A stretch of DNA of 64,000 nt, taken from the NCBI RefSeq assembly GCF_007896845.1, contig NZ_VOHS01000018.1:1-64000 (forward strand). The letters are read 5' to 3'. The first letter of the stretch is position 1, and each line of letters opens with the position of its first letter. The translations under genes were made by a program, and so were the position numbers. The notes beneath the pieces were generated by a model. It was not told the DNA's origin and did not search any database. It was given only the letters and a program-made list of their open reading frames with translations. This document shows positions 19,664 through 29,147 of the stretch, piece after piece. Source of the DNA: Chitinophaga pinensis (lineage in GTDB: Bacteria; Bacteroidota; Bacteroidia; Chitinophagales; Chitinophagaceae).

Positions 19664-19860
19664 TGCAAGGTGTTGGTGATACCGGTGGCGGATCAGCTTA
19701 TATTTAACTTGATCCGCTGCTGTTTTTTTGTATATTTATTCCCGGTATTCATTTTGTTAACCATTGTGTCCAAAGTACAAGTATGTTGCTTCCACGTGCA
19801 TATACTTATCCGAACTTTCTCCTTACAAGTCTATTCATTAACTGCTAAGCGTTAACCTAT

Positions 19861-21846
19861 GATCAAACCTTTGAACCGTCTGTTCGCATGGCAACAGCGC
19901 TCGTCTTTTTGTTTCAGTTGTTCATCACGCCGGTAGTGGCCCAGATATCATGGCCACAGGGACAACTGCTGCCTTCGTTTCCCTCAACAGCGCAAACGCA
20001 GGACTTATTTATTTTACGTGAATCTTCCACCCGCTGGGAGGGAGAAGGCTCCAGTCTCAGTCATAAGACAGGGAGATTAGAGTCGGACGGCTGGCTTTGT
20101 CAGACGGGCATCGATGCTGCCGATGAGCATATGATCTATGGCCCTTATGACATGAGTATTCCTGCCGGTCCTAACGTAGCCGAATTCAGAATGAAAGTCG
20201 ATAATAGCAGGAGACTACACGAGTATTACCTCCCTTTTACCATGCCGACCAACAACCAGTCGATTGAATTACGCGTATACTGGGGGGTACCTCCTATACG
20301 AAAGTAGACTGGGTGGGTGTACAGCAAAACGGTTTTCCGCGGAGATGTATCTGTTTGCCTCCCTGAAGGGATTGTTAACAGAACACAGCCACGTCTCTCA
20401 CTATGAAGGAGACGCCTTGCAGAAGGACAATATACCTGGCTGCAATCACTGGGTTTAAACTGGAATGAGGTCAGTAATAAGTGGGACCTTATCACGAAGT
20501 ATCGTAATGAAATTTCCGGTCTGATCGTGTATGATCCGGCACAGATCCATACGTGAATCTGGCAACCGTGCTGGCTAAAGACAAGAAAGCGCTGATCGCT
20601 TCTCCACTGCTCCTGTCAAGACTGCAGGCTGCACCTATAACCTGCCGATCCTGCTGGACTTACGTGGACAGTACAGCAGCAAACTGGCGGTATATCAGGC
20701 ACTGTACAATACTTACTGGCCTAATCTGGATCATCGCGTATTAATCGGGCTGAACCCCGATGCACACAAAGCGGCTTTACGCGAGTATGCCGTAGCAACC
20801 GGACTGGGACTATCTGGCTGGATCCGGACGTGGCCGCAGAAAGTACTCTGCTCAACAATTTTCTGAGTACCATGCCTGCAGGCTCCAACTATATGGGCTG
20901 GTGGCCGAAGAGGCGCCGGGTGTACAAAGGGCTTCTGGTGGCCGGAAGAGGCGCCGGGTGTACAAAGGGCTTCACAATATGGTATCGCAACGATTGCCAG
21001 TGACTGGGCGACGAACCTCACGTACATAGTGGTACATCCAGAACAGTGAATGTAAAACCGATGCCGGCAAAACCTGCATTGCAGAATAACTGTACGTGGC
21101 TTTCATCCTCAGTGACGGTGATAACTTACAGTATGTTGAACACCTGATGCGTAAGCTCTGGAATAACCCTGACCGGGGTGCTGTTCCGATAGGATGGACA
21201 TTGTCCCCGCAATGCTGGATGCAATGCCGGGAGCACTGAACTATATTACCAGAGTGCAACGAATAATGATAATCTGATCTCAGGTCCTTCTGGTTATGGG
21301 TATACTTATCCTAATAACTGGCCGAATCAGACTGCTTTAAACCAGTTTGTTGCCAAAACGGAAAACTATAACCGCCGTGCAGGATTCCGGGTAATTACCA
21401 TCTGGAATACGATCACCGGAGGTATTAATCAGAACGTGGGACAATCATTTGCTGCCAACGCCCCTTATACATTGGGACTGACCGCACAAAATACCGGTGG
21501 TGGTATGACGATCTATAATAACAGTCTGCCGGGTATGGCGCTTTCCTGTAACTACTGTACCAATGAGCAGGCGATGAAAGACCATATTGCTACCGCAGCT
21601 GCCGGCTGGAATGGTACTTCACCAAGGTTTATCATTATACAGGCACAGCCCTGGACGAATGTAACACCAACCAGCTTTAAGAATGTTGCCAATTCACTGA
21701 ATACGAATTATCAGGTAGTAAGCATATATATTTCAGCTGATGCGGGAGGCGAATGGCTTGCCAGTGAATCCGCAATAGTCAGTCAGGAATCTGGAATTGC
21801 TGTGATGCAGGCCTTCAACGCCGGACATTATCAGCTGATTTATTAA
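19861..21846 (+). pseudogene. Frameshifted GxGYxYP-family secreted protein
   Basis: The 5' part encodes a secretion signal (TALVFLFQLFITPVVAQ) and a beta-rich N-terminal domain (DLFILRESSTRWEGEG, AADEHMIYGPYDM). The 3' part contains the family signature GPSGYGYTYPNNWPNQTAL (about 21280) and a conserved C-terminal domain with TIWNTITGGINQ and FIIIQAQPW. The middle (20290-21260) is broken by several frame changes and by a 37-bp tandem duplication at 20898-20972. The family is predicted to contain carbohydrate-active enzymes, but its function is not established. An ATG at 19861 gives a plausible start only with one more indel before the signal peptide. Confidence 0.85.
20898..20972. repeat. 37/38-bp tandem duplication inside the GxGYxYP pseudogene
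   Basis: The stretch starting ctggtggccg at 20898 is repeated from 20935 with one extra G (37 versus 38 bases). It shares gaggcgccgggtgtacaaag in both copies and disrupts the frame. Confidence 0.85.
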
Positions 21847-21850
21847 ATGA

Positions 21851-21899
21851 TATAAATGAAAAGGGCGTCCATAAATGTTGGACGCCCTTTTCATTTATA
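21851..21899. terminator. Bidirectional terminator
   Basis: A perfect 21-bp stem (21851-21871 with 21879-21899) around a 7-base loop, with A and T runs on either side, lies between the convergent GxGYxYP pseudogene and the minus-strand gene. Confidence 0.92.
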
Positions 21900-21971
21900 T
21901 TACCAATTAATTATTCAAATCTATGCCTCTTTCGCACAGGTCTCCGCGTTAATTCCTGATTTGCAATTCTT

Positions 21972-23050
21972 TTAAAACATCAGCTTTCCACTAAACGGGT
22001 CTATCGTCGTCGCTTCAGGTAGTATCCCTTCAATATGTGGAATGTCAGTAACACTCATGATATCCTGACTGTACATCGGATTGGGAGCTGCCAGTCCGAT
22101 CAGACCCGCTTTTGCAGCAGAGGCTATTGCTACAGATTTATTCCGGTCTTCTGTATGCAGATATTGACGGAAGAGAAAGGCCCGGCCATCACGCGAAAAC
22201 GGTATCAGGTTGCGTTGTGCGTAGAGATATAACTGTCCGTTATAACACATGCCCCAGGGCGCAGGAATAAGCGTTTTGCTGCTATCCTGATTGACAGCAT
22301 ATATCTTCGCCCAATTCGCTTCAAAAAGTGGTTTGAATGATTTTACCGAAGGTGTGTTGTTGATAAATTCATTATATGTCAGATACACACCGTCTGTATA
22401 ATTTTCCATGTTATATGCAGGCGCCTCATAGAGCCGTAGTTCCCGCTTAACGATTTCCTCTCTGGAATATTTGCGGGAAGCAGCAGATTGTTTATCAGCC
22501 GCCGCCATTAAAAGATCTATGGTTTCACCTATATATTGACTAAACCTTTTTGTAACATCAACACCCTTTCTTTCCAGTACGGTATCGAACGTGCAGGCAA
22601 GCTGGTAAGACAGGTTATCATCTGATCTGAAGCGTCTGCTTTCAAACGTACAAAGGCTTTTTCTCTGCCAATACCTGTGCGCTCGCCGATGCGAAAATAT
22701 TTAATGACAAGTAACAGGTACGGTGCTTCGCTTTTGTATTGTTCTTTGTAAGTATCCTGAATGTAGTCATGAATGTATTGCCGGATTGGCCTGTCCGGCC
22801 GTGCTTCTCTTAGTTTGTTGTTCATGCCGGTCTGCACAAAACCAAGACGACTGGTATCTCCGTTAGCGATCATTACTTCTACATCCCTTACAGGAAATGA
22901 ACATTGATACTTTTGCTGCGGCTGTAAATTTAATCTGATGATAACAGGTGTAAGCGTACTCCCCGCATTACGGGACGCTGTATCAGTGGGCTGTGCATAC
23001 GCTACGGCACACTGAAGCGAAAAGATGGCAAAGGCAATAATTAATTTCAT
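21972..23050 (-). pseudogene. Secreted protein of unknown function, split by one frameshift
   Basis: The N-terminal half (22529-23050) starts with a signal peptide (LIIAFAIFSLQCAVAYAQ) and has two cysteine-poor alpha/beta stretches. The C-terminal half (from about 22620 down to 21972) continues in another frame as NLSYQLACTFDTVLERKGVD, then through MAAADKQSAASRKYSREE to the end FSGKLMF. The switch can be placed at about 22617-22628, where a 5-base insertion in a gatcagatgat run would explain it. I do not recognise a domain. Restoring the frame gives about 355 residues. It could be a true pseudogene or a sequencing error. Confidence 0.65.
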
Positions 23051-23392
23051 ACGTCATTCTTTAGCAACCTCACGAGGGACAGTGCAAAAGTAAAGACATA
23101 ATCGTATAAGTGGTTGTTAAGCACTGGTTAATGCAGGCGCTGAGAATAACGTGTTCTTTATACACCAATCAGTTGTTCTCTATCTGGTCCATCCCTTGTA
23201 ATACATCGGGTTTGGTTAACACCAGTTGTGTAACACCACTCAACAGTATGGCATATCGGCATATGCATGGGGATATCGGATATTCTTACCGGAATGTACA
23301 GATTTTTAGTAAAATCGTACAGGTACCGGCAGCTGGACCAGCCTAGTTTTGTAAGATCAGTGCAGCCATTTACCTGCACGATCAGATGAAAT
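23051..23392. other. Non-coding stretch upstream of the lipocalin-like gene
   Basis: I see no gene with recognisable features on either strand. It separates two divergent genes and therefore should contain their promoters, but I find no clear TTTG / TAnnTTTG pair. Confidence 0.4.
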
Positions 23393-23875
23393 ATGAAAAA
23401 CATACTTCCTTTTTTGCTGACGACATTGGGTGCTTATATTGCCTTACCGGCGACAGCGCAACAATTGACAGGCACCTGGCAACTGACAGCTGCCGATAAG
23501 ATCATGCCGGATGGTAAGCAGGAGAGAGATTATGGCCCTCATCCCCATGGTATCGCAATATTCACTGCGGATGGACATTATGCCGTAGAAATCTTCCGTG
23601 AACAACGTATGCCGTTTGCTGCAAAAGACAGGGAAAAAGGAACGCCGGAAGAATATAAAGATGCGGTGTTGAGCATGAGCTGTCATTTTGGAACCTATGA
23701 AGTGAATCCTGCAAAAGGGACGATCCGCTTTCATATTGATAAGGCCAGTTTTCCCAATTCGGATGGTACTACCCGCGAGCATACTTTTACCCTGAAAGAT
23801 GACCAGCTTAGCTGGCAATTACCACCTCGTCCTAATGGAGAAGTGCCTGTTTCCATTTTCAGGCGTATCCGTTGA
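23393..23875 (+). CDS. Secreted lipocalin-like domain protein
   Basis: A 160-residue exported protein with a signal peptide (ILPFLLTTLGAYIALPATA) followed by a lipocalin-like barrel. LTGTWQLTAADKIMPDG at the start of the mature protein is the typical first strand of this family, and HGIAIFTADGHYAVEIFR and HFGTYEVNPAKGTIRFHID match later strands. The family has no single known ligand; many members are annotated only as lipocalin-like. It is followed by the AraC remnant 30 bases downstream. Confidence 0.85.
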   Translation: MKNILPFLLTTLGAYIALPATAQQLTGTWQLTAADKIMPDGKQERDYGPHPHGIAIFTADGHYAVEIFREQRMPFAAKDREKGTPEEYKDAVLSMSCHFGTYEVNPAKGTIRFHIDKASFPNSDGTTREHTFTLKDDQLSWQLPPRPNGEVPVSIFRRIR

Positions 23876-23904
23876 ATCCGATGCTAATTTGGTAACTTAC
23901 GATC

Positions 23905-24119
23905 ATGAAAGAGACCCTGTACAAGCCTTTCGAGATCGAGGTGAAAGAGATGGCGTCTTTTCCTGTAAAGAGACAAGGCTCCTGCATAGTGATATGCGGA
24001 TCACGGAAATTGCCCACGAGTTGAATTTTACAGATGAAAGTCACCTGAACCGGACTTTTAAAAAGATAAAGGGCATGAGCCCGAGCGCCTATAGAAGGCA
24101 ATATGCAATTAACTGTTAG
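23905..24119 (+). pseudogene. AraC-family regulator with a large internal deletion
   Basis: An ATG at 23905 begins the usual N-terminus of a cupin-type AraC regulator (KETLYKPFEIEVKEMASFPV, about 22 residues). In a different frame, the sequence then jumps to the last helix-turn-helix (LLHSDMRITEIAHELNFTDE then SHLNRTFKKIKGMSPSAYRR) and a stop at 24119. About 200 residues of sensor domain and first HTH are missing. The ends are well preserved, so this was a clean internal deletion plus frame change, not slow erosion or a base-calling error. Confidence 0.85.
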
Positions 24120-24133
24120 AGGATAAAGAATAA

Positions 24134-25348
24134 TTAAGAATTAAAATAGCTCAGCCACTTCTTTGTAGCCTGATTGGCCTGTTTGTATTTACTGAAGCGC
24201 AGACAAAGCGGATACAGTAAGGCAATCACTACTATCCATACCAGATACACAACCGGTAGTGAAAATCCATAGCCCTGTAGTTTTTCGTTGGAGGTCACCC
24301 AGGTCGTCAGGTTCACCATATCTGATGCCGGGTGTCCGGTGAGTACAGCTGCTACAACCGCCATTCCATGTATGAGTGGAATATGCAGGAGATAGAAGAA
24401 CATCGGTACTCTGCCGAATACGGTCAGTGCAGCCGTTACTTTATTCAAAGGACGTTCTGCATATGCGAGGAACAGGAGTGAGGGCCCCATGGTCATCAGA
24501 ATAAACAGGAGTGATGGCGGATATTTGGTCACATTGACAAACGAGAAGATCGTCAGCATCCAGTTCTCCTGTACAGACCATGGAGAATGATCGCCATAGA
24601 AGTTGGTCCAGCGGAGTACGATAAATAGTATGATGCTGCCAATACCGAGGTTGCGGAGGGATTGCTGCCGTTTTTCAGGTGCCACATCCGGGGTATAGAG
24701 GCTGCCGATGCAGTAGCCGAGGGTAATGATGCCTAACCATGGCATTACCGGGTAACCAATGATCGGACTGAACGGACCGAAGTGCAGGCCGCCAAAGTTA
24801 GGCTCATGCAGTACAGCCCAGAGGAATGCCGGCAGCGTATTGCCGGTAACATGCACATTGTCAAGCAGATTGTGTGCTGCAACCAATAGTATGCCCACAG
24901 GCAGCAGTATTTTCCGCGGCAGGTGGATCAGCAGGGATAAGGTGATCATACTGATACCAAACGCCCAGATCACCTGTAATATAAAGGCCGGGTAGTGCGG
25001 ATTGAACGTCCACGCAAGGGTAATGATGAATAACTCCACGACCACGAGCCAGATGCCTCTTGTCAGCAGAAATAAGAAAGTGCTTTCTTCCCGTTTTTCC
25101 CACCATACAGACAGGCAGATATACCTGCCAGCAGCATAAAGGTCGGTGCACAATAATGTGTGATCCAGCGGGTCAGGAAAATAGGTGCGCTGGTATGTGG
25201 CAGATCAGTCGGATCGTGTAAATAGGAAAATGCGTGAAAATAATCGCGTACATGATCGAGTGACATGATTATCATGATAATGCCACGCAATAGATCAATA
25301 GATTTAATACGGCGGCTTTTGCCGGCCGTCAGGGAAGCGCCATAGTCT
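24134..25348 (-). pseudogene. DUF1624-like multi-pass membrane protein, frameshifted
   Basis: The N-terminal part (25348 down to about 25095) reads SRRIKSIDLLRGIIMIIMSL then DHVRDYFH, the signature of DUF1624 / heparan-alpha-glucosaminide acetyltransferase-like proteins, through FMLLAGISACLYGGKNGKK. The rest continues in another frame (REESTFLFLLTRGIWLVVV onward) with about ten membrane helices to a stop at 24134. The switch lies near 25080-25110. The ATG at 25348 needs a further one-base change to reach the SRRIKS frame, so at least one and perhaps two indels are present. If intact, it would be an inner-membrane acyltransferase-like protein of unknown substrate. Confidence 0.75.
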
Positions 25349-25426
25349 TAGCAGCTTTTTTAGTGTACAAAATGGTTTGGTGGTTCCGGCTGCTAAGCTA
25401 CGCTAAATAGAAATGAATATTTTTAT

Positions 25427-25530
25427 CTACATGTAATTACTTACCTCAATGAGATTCGGGTCGGGATTCCGGAAGTAGACAGCGATGATCTCTCCAGTCT
25501 GTCGATTTTCATTGCACTGCTTTTTGGGTG
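25427..25530 (-). pseudogene. C-terminal fragment of a VOC/glyoxalase-family protein
   Basis: The minus strand reads RQTGEIIAVYFRNPDPNLIE then VSNYM and a stop at 25427. This is the characteristic last strand of vicinal-oxygen-chelate (glyoxalase/bleomycin-resistance) proteins, including the conserved metal-ligand glutamate in NLIEVS. Nothing of the family's preceding about 90 residues can be recognised upstream. The fragment is too short for ordinary ORF calling and lies in a 237-bp gap. Confidence 0.65.
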
Positions 25531-25585
25531 AAAGATTATTGATGACTGCGACAAAGTAACAACAACTTTATGTTACCTTCAGTCT

Positions 25586-26026
25586 ATGAAGGCAGGCATC
25601 TTTATAAACAGCACCTCTCTGTTGGAGAAATCCGTTTTCGAAAGTACGGTGATCTACATTACCGAGTATAACGAAAATGGAGCAATGGGTTTCATTGTCA
25701 ACAACCCTTTCCCGCGCAAACTGAATGAACTGGAAGAGTTCTGTCATGGGAGGGATTTCCCTTTATGGGAGGGCGGTCCGGTAGATAAGGAGCACCTTTT
25801 CTTCATACACCAGCGTCCTGACCTGATCAGCGGAGGTGAGCAGGTAGGAGAGAATATCTTTCTGGGTGGCGATTTTCAGGCCGCTGTGAAACATATCAAT
25901 GAGCATACTCTGACCGAAAAAGATATCAAGATCTTTATTGGGTATTGTGGCTGGGATTATAAAGAACTGGATGAAGAGATTGATGAGGGCAGCTGGCGTA
26001 TCACTCCAACAGGCAAGTTGTTTTAG
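25586..26026 (+). CDS. YqgE/AlgH family protein
   Basis: A 146-residue cytoplasmic protein of the UPF0301 (YqgE/AlgH) family. GIFINSTSLLEKSVFESTVI and YNENGAMGFIVNNPF near the N-terminus, LWEGGPVDKEHLFFIH in the middle, and FIGYCGWDYKELDEEIDEGS near the end are family-specific. It is shorter than the usual about 180 residues because the N-terminus begins close to GIFI. No biochemical function is firmly established. It ends in a strong terminator and is convergent with the GH92 gene. Confidence 0.93.
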   Translation: MKAGIFINSTSLLEKSVFESTVIYITEYNENGAMGFIVNNPFPRKLNELEEFCHGRDFPLWEGGPVDKEHLFFIHQRPDLISGGEQVGENIFLGGDFQAAVKHINEHTLTEKDIKIFIGYCGWDYKELDEEIDEGSWRITPTGKLF

Positions 26027-26035
26027 CATATAAAA

Positions 26036-26070
26036 AAAACCATCTGACGATATCATCAGATGGTTTTTTA
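26036..26070. terminator. Bidirectional terminator between yqgE-like and GH92 genes
   Basis: A 12-bp stem, AAAACCATCTGA (26036-26047) with TCAGATGGTTTT (26056-26067), surrounds an 8-base loop with A and T runs on the outer sides. Confidence 0.9.
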
Positions 26071-26084
26071 TTTACAGTCATTAT

Positions 26085-28235
26085 TTATTTTGTTACAACC
26101 TCAATCTTCCCGCCGTTTTTAAACAGGTCATGTGGTACGAAGTAACCCTTAATAGGTTTACCATTTACTTTTATCGCAGTCAGTTTTCTGCCTTTGCCCT
26201 GATGGGTGATGGTCAGTATCTTGTTGGTGCTGGTTCTCCATTTCACTTCATCAAAGAGTGGCACCGTTACCAGATATTCCGGATCAGTGGCAGAGAAGGT
26301 ATACAGACCGGCAGCGGAGAATACATACCATGCCGACATTTCTCCCGCATCATCCATTCCGCAGAGTGCAATACCATCGTCTCCCACACCATACAGACTA
26401 TTCAGAATAGTATCAATGATTTTCTGAGACTTCTCCGGTTTGTTGATGAAGTAATACGCAAAAGGCGCTTCATGGTCCGGCTGATTACCATGACAATACT
26501 GACCAATCATGGTCTCAACGTTTCTGGCGATGTAATTTGGATTCCATGGCACAGTAAACAGAGAATCCAGTTTAGATTCGAAAGGTTTCGGACCACCATA
26601 CAGTTTAATCAGTCCCGGCATATCATGTGGTGCAAAGAAAGATACCTGCCATGCATTGGCTTCCCTGTACATATATTCATAATAAGGGTACTGCGGATTG
26701 AAATTTTTGATCCACTCACCATTTTCCAGTCTGCCTCTCATAAAACGGGTGGAAGGATCAAACATGTTTTTGTAGTTCTTTGAGCGTGCCATCAGGATAC
26801 GGTAGTTCGCCGTGTCACCGAGCTTTTTGGCAATCTGTGCCAGTGAATAGTCATCATAAGAATATTCCAGCGTCTTGGACACACCTGCTTTAGCTTTTGT
26901 TTCCACATGCGGATTAGCAATATCCGGATCAGAGATGTATCCTTTTTCGATGTACTCTGTAACGAAAGGTCTGGCGCCGTTAGCCACATTCGCGTTCCTC
27001 AGCAGTACCGCATAAGTGCCTTTTACGTCAAAATTATCAATCCCTCTCAGATAAGCACCTGCGATAGAAGAGGTGCCATGGTCACCATGGAAGAAGGTCG
27101 GAATAAAGCCGGTTTTATCACCTACATCTTTCATGGATTTGATCACATCCAGTGTTACCTGCGGAGAGATCAATCCCAGCAGCACGTCTTTATTGCGATA
27201 GGTATCCCAAAGAGAGGGCTCTGTGTAATAGTTAAAATCTGCTTTTGTTACTTTGCCTTTGGCGTCGCTGAACTCACCATTCACGTCACTACGCAAAGCG
27301 GGCCAGAGGAATGACCTGTATAAGCAGGAGTAGAACATGGTACGTTGTTTTTCAGTACCACCTTTTACTGCTACTGAAGACAGTAACTGCTCCCATTTGT
27401 CGGTAGCCGCATGCCGGATATCGTCAAAGGAATGATTGCCTATTTCCTGTTCGAGGTTTTGTCTGGCGTTTTCGGTGCTGACGAAGGACAGGCCTATTTT
27501 CATTTCTACAGGACCTTTGTTACCATCTGCAAGGTGAACGATGGCGTAGCCGTCATGCGTACTTTCTGCTTTCTTTTCCAGCTGACTGATCTTGTTGTTC
27601 AGCACTGCATAGAAATATATATTACCACCTGCGCGCTGGTATCCCTGTATAGCGAAATCACCTGCCTGATCGATGTGCCATTCGGAGATCCTGTTATTGG
27701 ACTTAGCGAGATCGAAGAGGATTTGTCTGTCGGTTTCATTTTTATATTCATATTTATGAAACCCGCAGCGCAGGGTAGAAGTCAGGCTGACATTGACGTC
27801 ATAATCTTCCAGATATACCTGATAATAGCCGGGTGCAGCACTTTCTTTCTGATGAGAGAACTTCGATTTGAAGGGTGCTGTCGGATGAGACATCGGCAAT
27901 ACCGGAATATTACATAGGTTCCAGTGGCCTTTGTTGGTATGCGTAAAGCTGTAAATGATATTGTCTTCGTATTCATACCCTGCACCGGAGCCATATGCTG
28001 TCATCGGACTTAACTGTACCATTGCATTTGGCAATGAGCTGCCGGGAAATGTCAGACCTGCCCATGATCTCCAGCCGTCAGGCAGCTTATAACCAAGGAT
28101 CTTCGGGTCTGTCAGGGGGGCTGTACCAATGAATGTATTGACGTACTTAGTATAAACAGGTGGTGCCGATTGGCTCCAGCCGTTCGTTCGGGCCAATAGG
28201 AGTGTCAGTAAAAGAAAACCTGTTCTTTTTCTCAT
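26085..28235 (-). CDS. GH92 alpha-mannosidase, secreted
   Basis: A 716-residue exported enzyme with a signal peptide (FLLLTLLLARTNGWS). It has the GH92 two-domain structure: an N-terminal beta-domain with GLTFPGSSLPNAMVQLSP (about residue 58) and FTHTNKGHWNLCNIPVLP, and an alpha/alpha barrel with FHGDHGTSS, the signature GNQPDHEAPFAYYF (about residue 582) and GMDDAGEMSAWYVFSAAGLY (about 630). The family are Ca2+-dependent exo-alpha-mannosidases acting on mannans or N-glycans. The His of HGNQPDH and the acidic residues around DDAGEMSAWY are present. It stands alone with no SusCD pair beside it. Whether it works with the GH47 enzyme about 21 kb away is inference. Confidence 0.95.
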   Translation of the reverse strand: MRKRTGFLLLTLLLARTNGWSQSAPPVYTKYVNTFIGTAPLTDPKILGYKLPDGWRSWAGLTFPGSSLPNAMVQLSPMTAYGSGAGYEYEDNIIYSFTHTNKGHWNLCNIPVLPMSHPTAPFKSKFSHQKESAAPGYYQVYLEDYDVNVSLTSTLRCGFHKYEYKNETDRQILFDLAKSNNRISEWHIDQAGDFAIQGYQRAGGNIYFYAVLNNKISQLEKKAESTHDGYAIVHLADGNKGPVEMKIGLSFVSTENARQNLEQEIGNHSFDDIRHAATDKWEQLLSSVAVKGGTEKQRTMFYSCLYRSFLWPALRSDVNGEFSDAKGKVTKADFNYYTEPSLWDTYRNKDVLLGLISPQVTLDVIKSMKDVGDKTGFIPTFFHGDHGTSSIAGAYLRGIDNFDVKGTYAVLLRNANVANGARPFVTEYIEKGYISDPDIANPHVETKAKAGVSKTLEYSYDDYSLAQIAKKLGDTANYRILMARSKNYKNMFDPSTRFMRGRLENGEWIKNFNPQYPYYEYMYREANAWQVSFFAPHDMPGLIKLYGGPKPFESKLDSLFTVPWNPNYIARNVETMIGQYCHGNQPDHEAPFAYYFINKPEKSQKIIDTILNSLYGVGDDGIALCGMDDAGEMSAWYVFSAAGLYTFSATDPEYLVTVPLFDEVKWRTSTNKILTITHQGKGRKLTAIKVNGKPIKGYFVPHDLFKNGGKIEVVTK

Positions 28236-28401
28236 GATAGGATGTTTGTGGAAATTTCAATTAAAATGGACCTGTGGCACCAAAATAGGCACCAGAGCAG
28301 AAAAATCCTAACTTTTTATGGAAAAACATGGTTGAAGGAGGTATAAACGGCAGATAAAAGGCCATTTATTGGCGAATAGGAGCGATGGTATGACGAAGTT
28401 A

Positions 28402-28995
28402 CTAGGGTTCGAGTTTCTGTTGTTTCAATTGTGCATGTCTTATCCGGCTCAGGGTCTCTCTGGAAACGCCCAGATAAGAGGCTACCATATGCAAGGGTAC
28501 TCTTCTGAAAATGTCCGGAAAGGTGCTGACAAAGTCGTGGTACTTTTCTTCGGATGTATAGCTGATATTCATGAGGATCCTCTCATAACTTGAATTCAGG
28601 GTATTAGAGATCAATGCGTCAAGATAAGTTTTGAAGGCAGGTACTGCCTGCATGATCCTATTCAGACTGTCCTGTGTCCAGAGCAATACTTCCGTGGGTT
28701 CCAGAGCTTCGATATTACATTTGGAAGGGACTTGTCTGGAGAAGCTTTCATGATCTGTTGTCCACGTGTTTTCTGGTGCGAAGCGCATGATATGCTCAGT
28801 ACCGTCATTCTTCAGACAATAGGTTTTTAACAAGCCTTTGGTGATAAACATTTTGTACTGGCAGATCTCACCTTCCTTGAGCAGCAGCTGTCTTTTGCGG
28901 TATTTTTTTACGATGGCCAGCGAGCGCATGAGCTGCAGTTCCTCTTTGCTAAATTGCCCCTTAGCGGTGATATATGCTTCGAATGTGTCAAACAT
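28402..28995 (-). CDS. Crp/Fnr family transcriptional regulator
   Basis: A 197-residue regulator. The effector beta-roll is seen in YRKRQLLLKEGEICQYKMFIT then KGLLKTYCL, and the C-terminal winged helix in RVPLHMVASYLGVSRETLSRIRHAQLKQQ. Cys residues do not form an Fnr iron-sulfur pattern. It begins about 150 bases from the divergent epimerase-type gene at 29148, so it may control that gene, or respond to redox or metabolites. The effector is unknown. Confidence 0.92.
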   Translation of the reverse strand: MFDTFEAYITAKGQFSKEELQLMRSLAIVKKYRKRQLLLKEGEICQYKMFITKGLLKTYCLKNDGTEHIMRFAPENTWTTDHESFSRQVPSKCNIEALEPTEVLLWTQDSLNRIMQAVPAFKTYLDALISNTLNSSYERILMNISYTSEEKYHDFVSTFPDIFRRVPLHMVASYLGVSRETLSRIRHAQLKQQKLEP

Positions 28996-29147
28996 TGATA
29001 GATGCCCTTTCTGATTCCTTTACCTGAAATTAGCGAAGTTAGGTCAAATGACCTCGAAAATTTGTGTCAAATGTCCTTGTTTCCGGGAGGGGTTCCGGCG
29101 GAATTTTGTGATGAAAATTAAGGCATTCATCAAATCAGCAAACAACT

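Noticed and set aside
23110-23346. A 78-codon plus-strand frame before the lipocalin-like gene
   Set aside because: It is not similar to anything I recognise and has no supporting signals.
26130-26783. A 217-codon plus-strand frame
   Set aside because: It is antisense to the strongly conserved GH92 gene.
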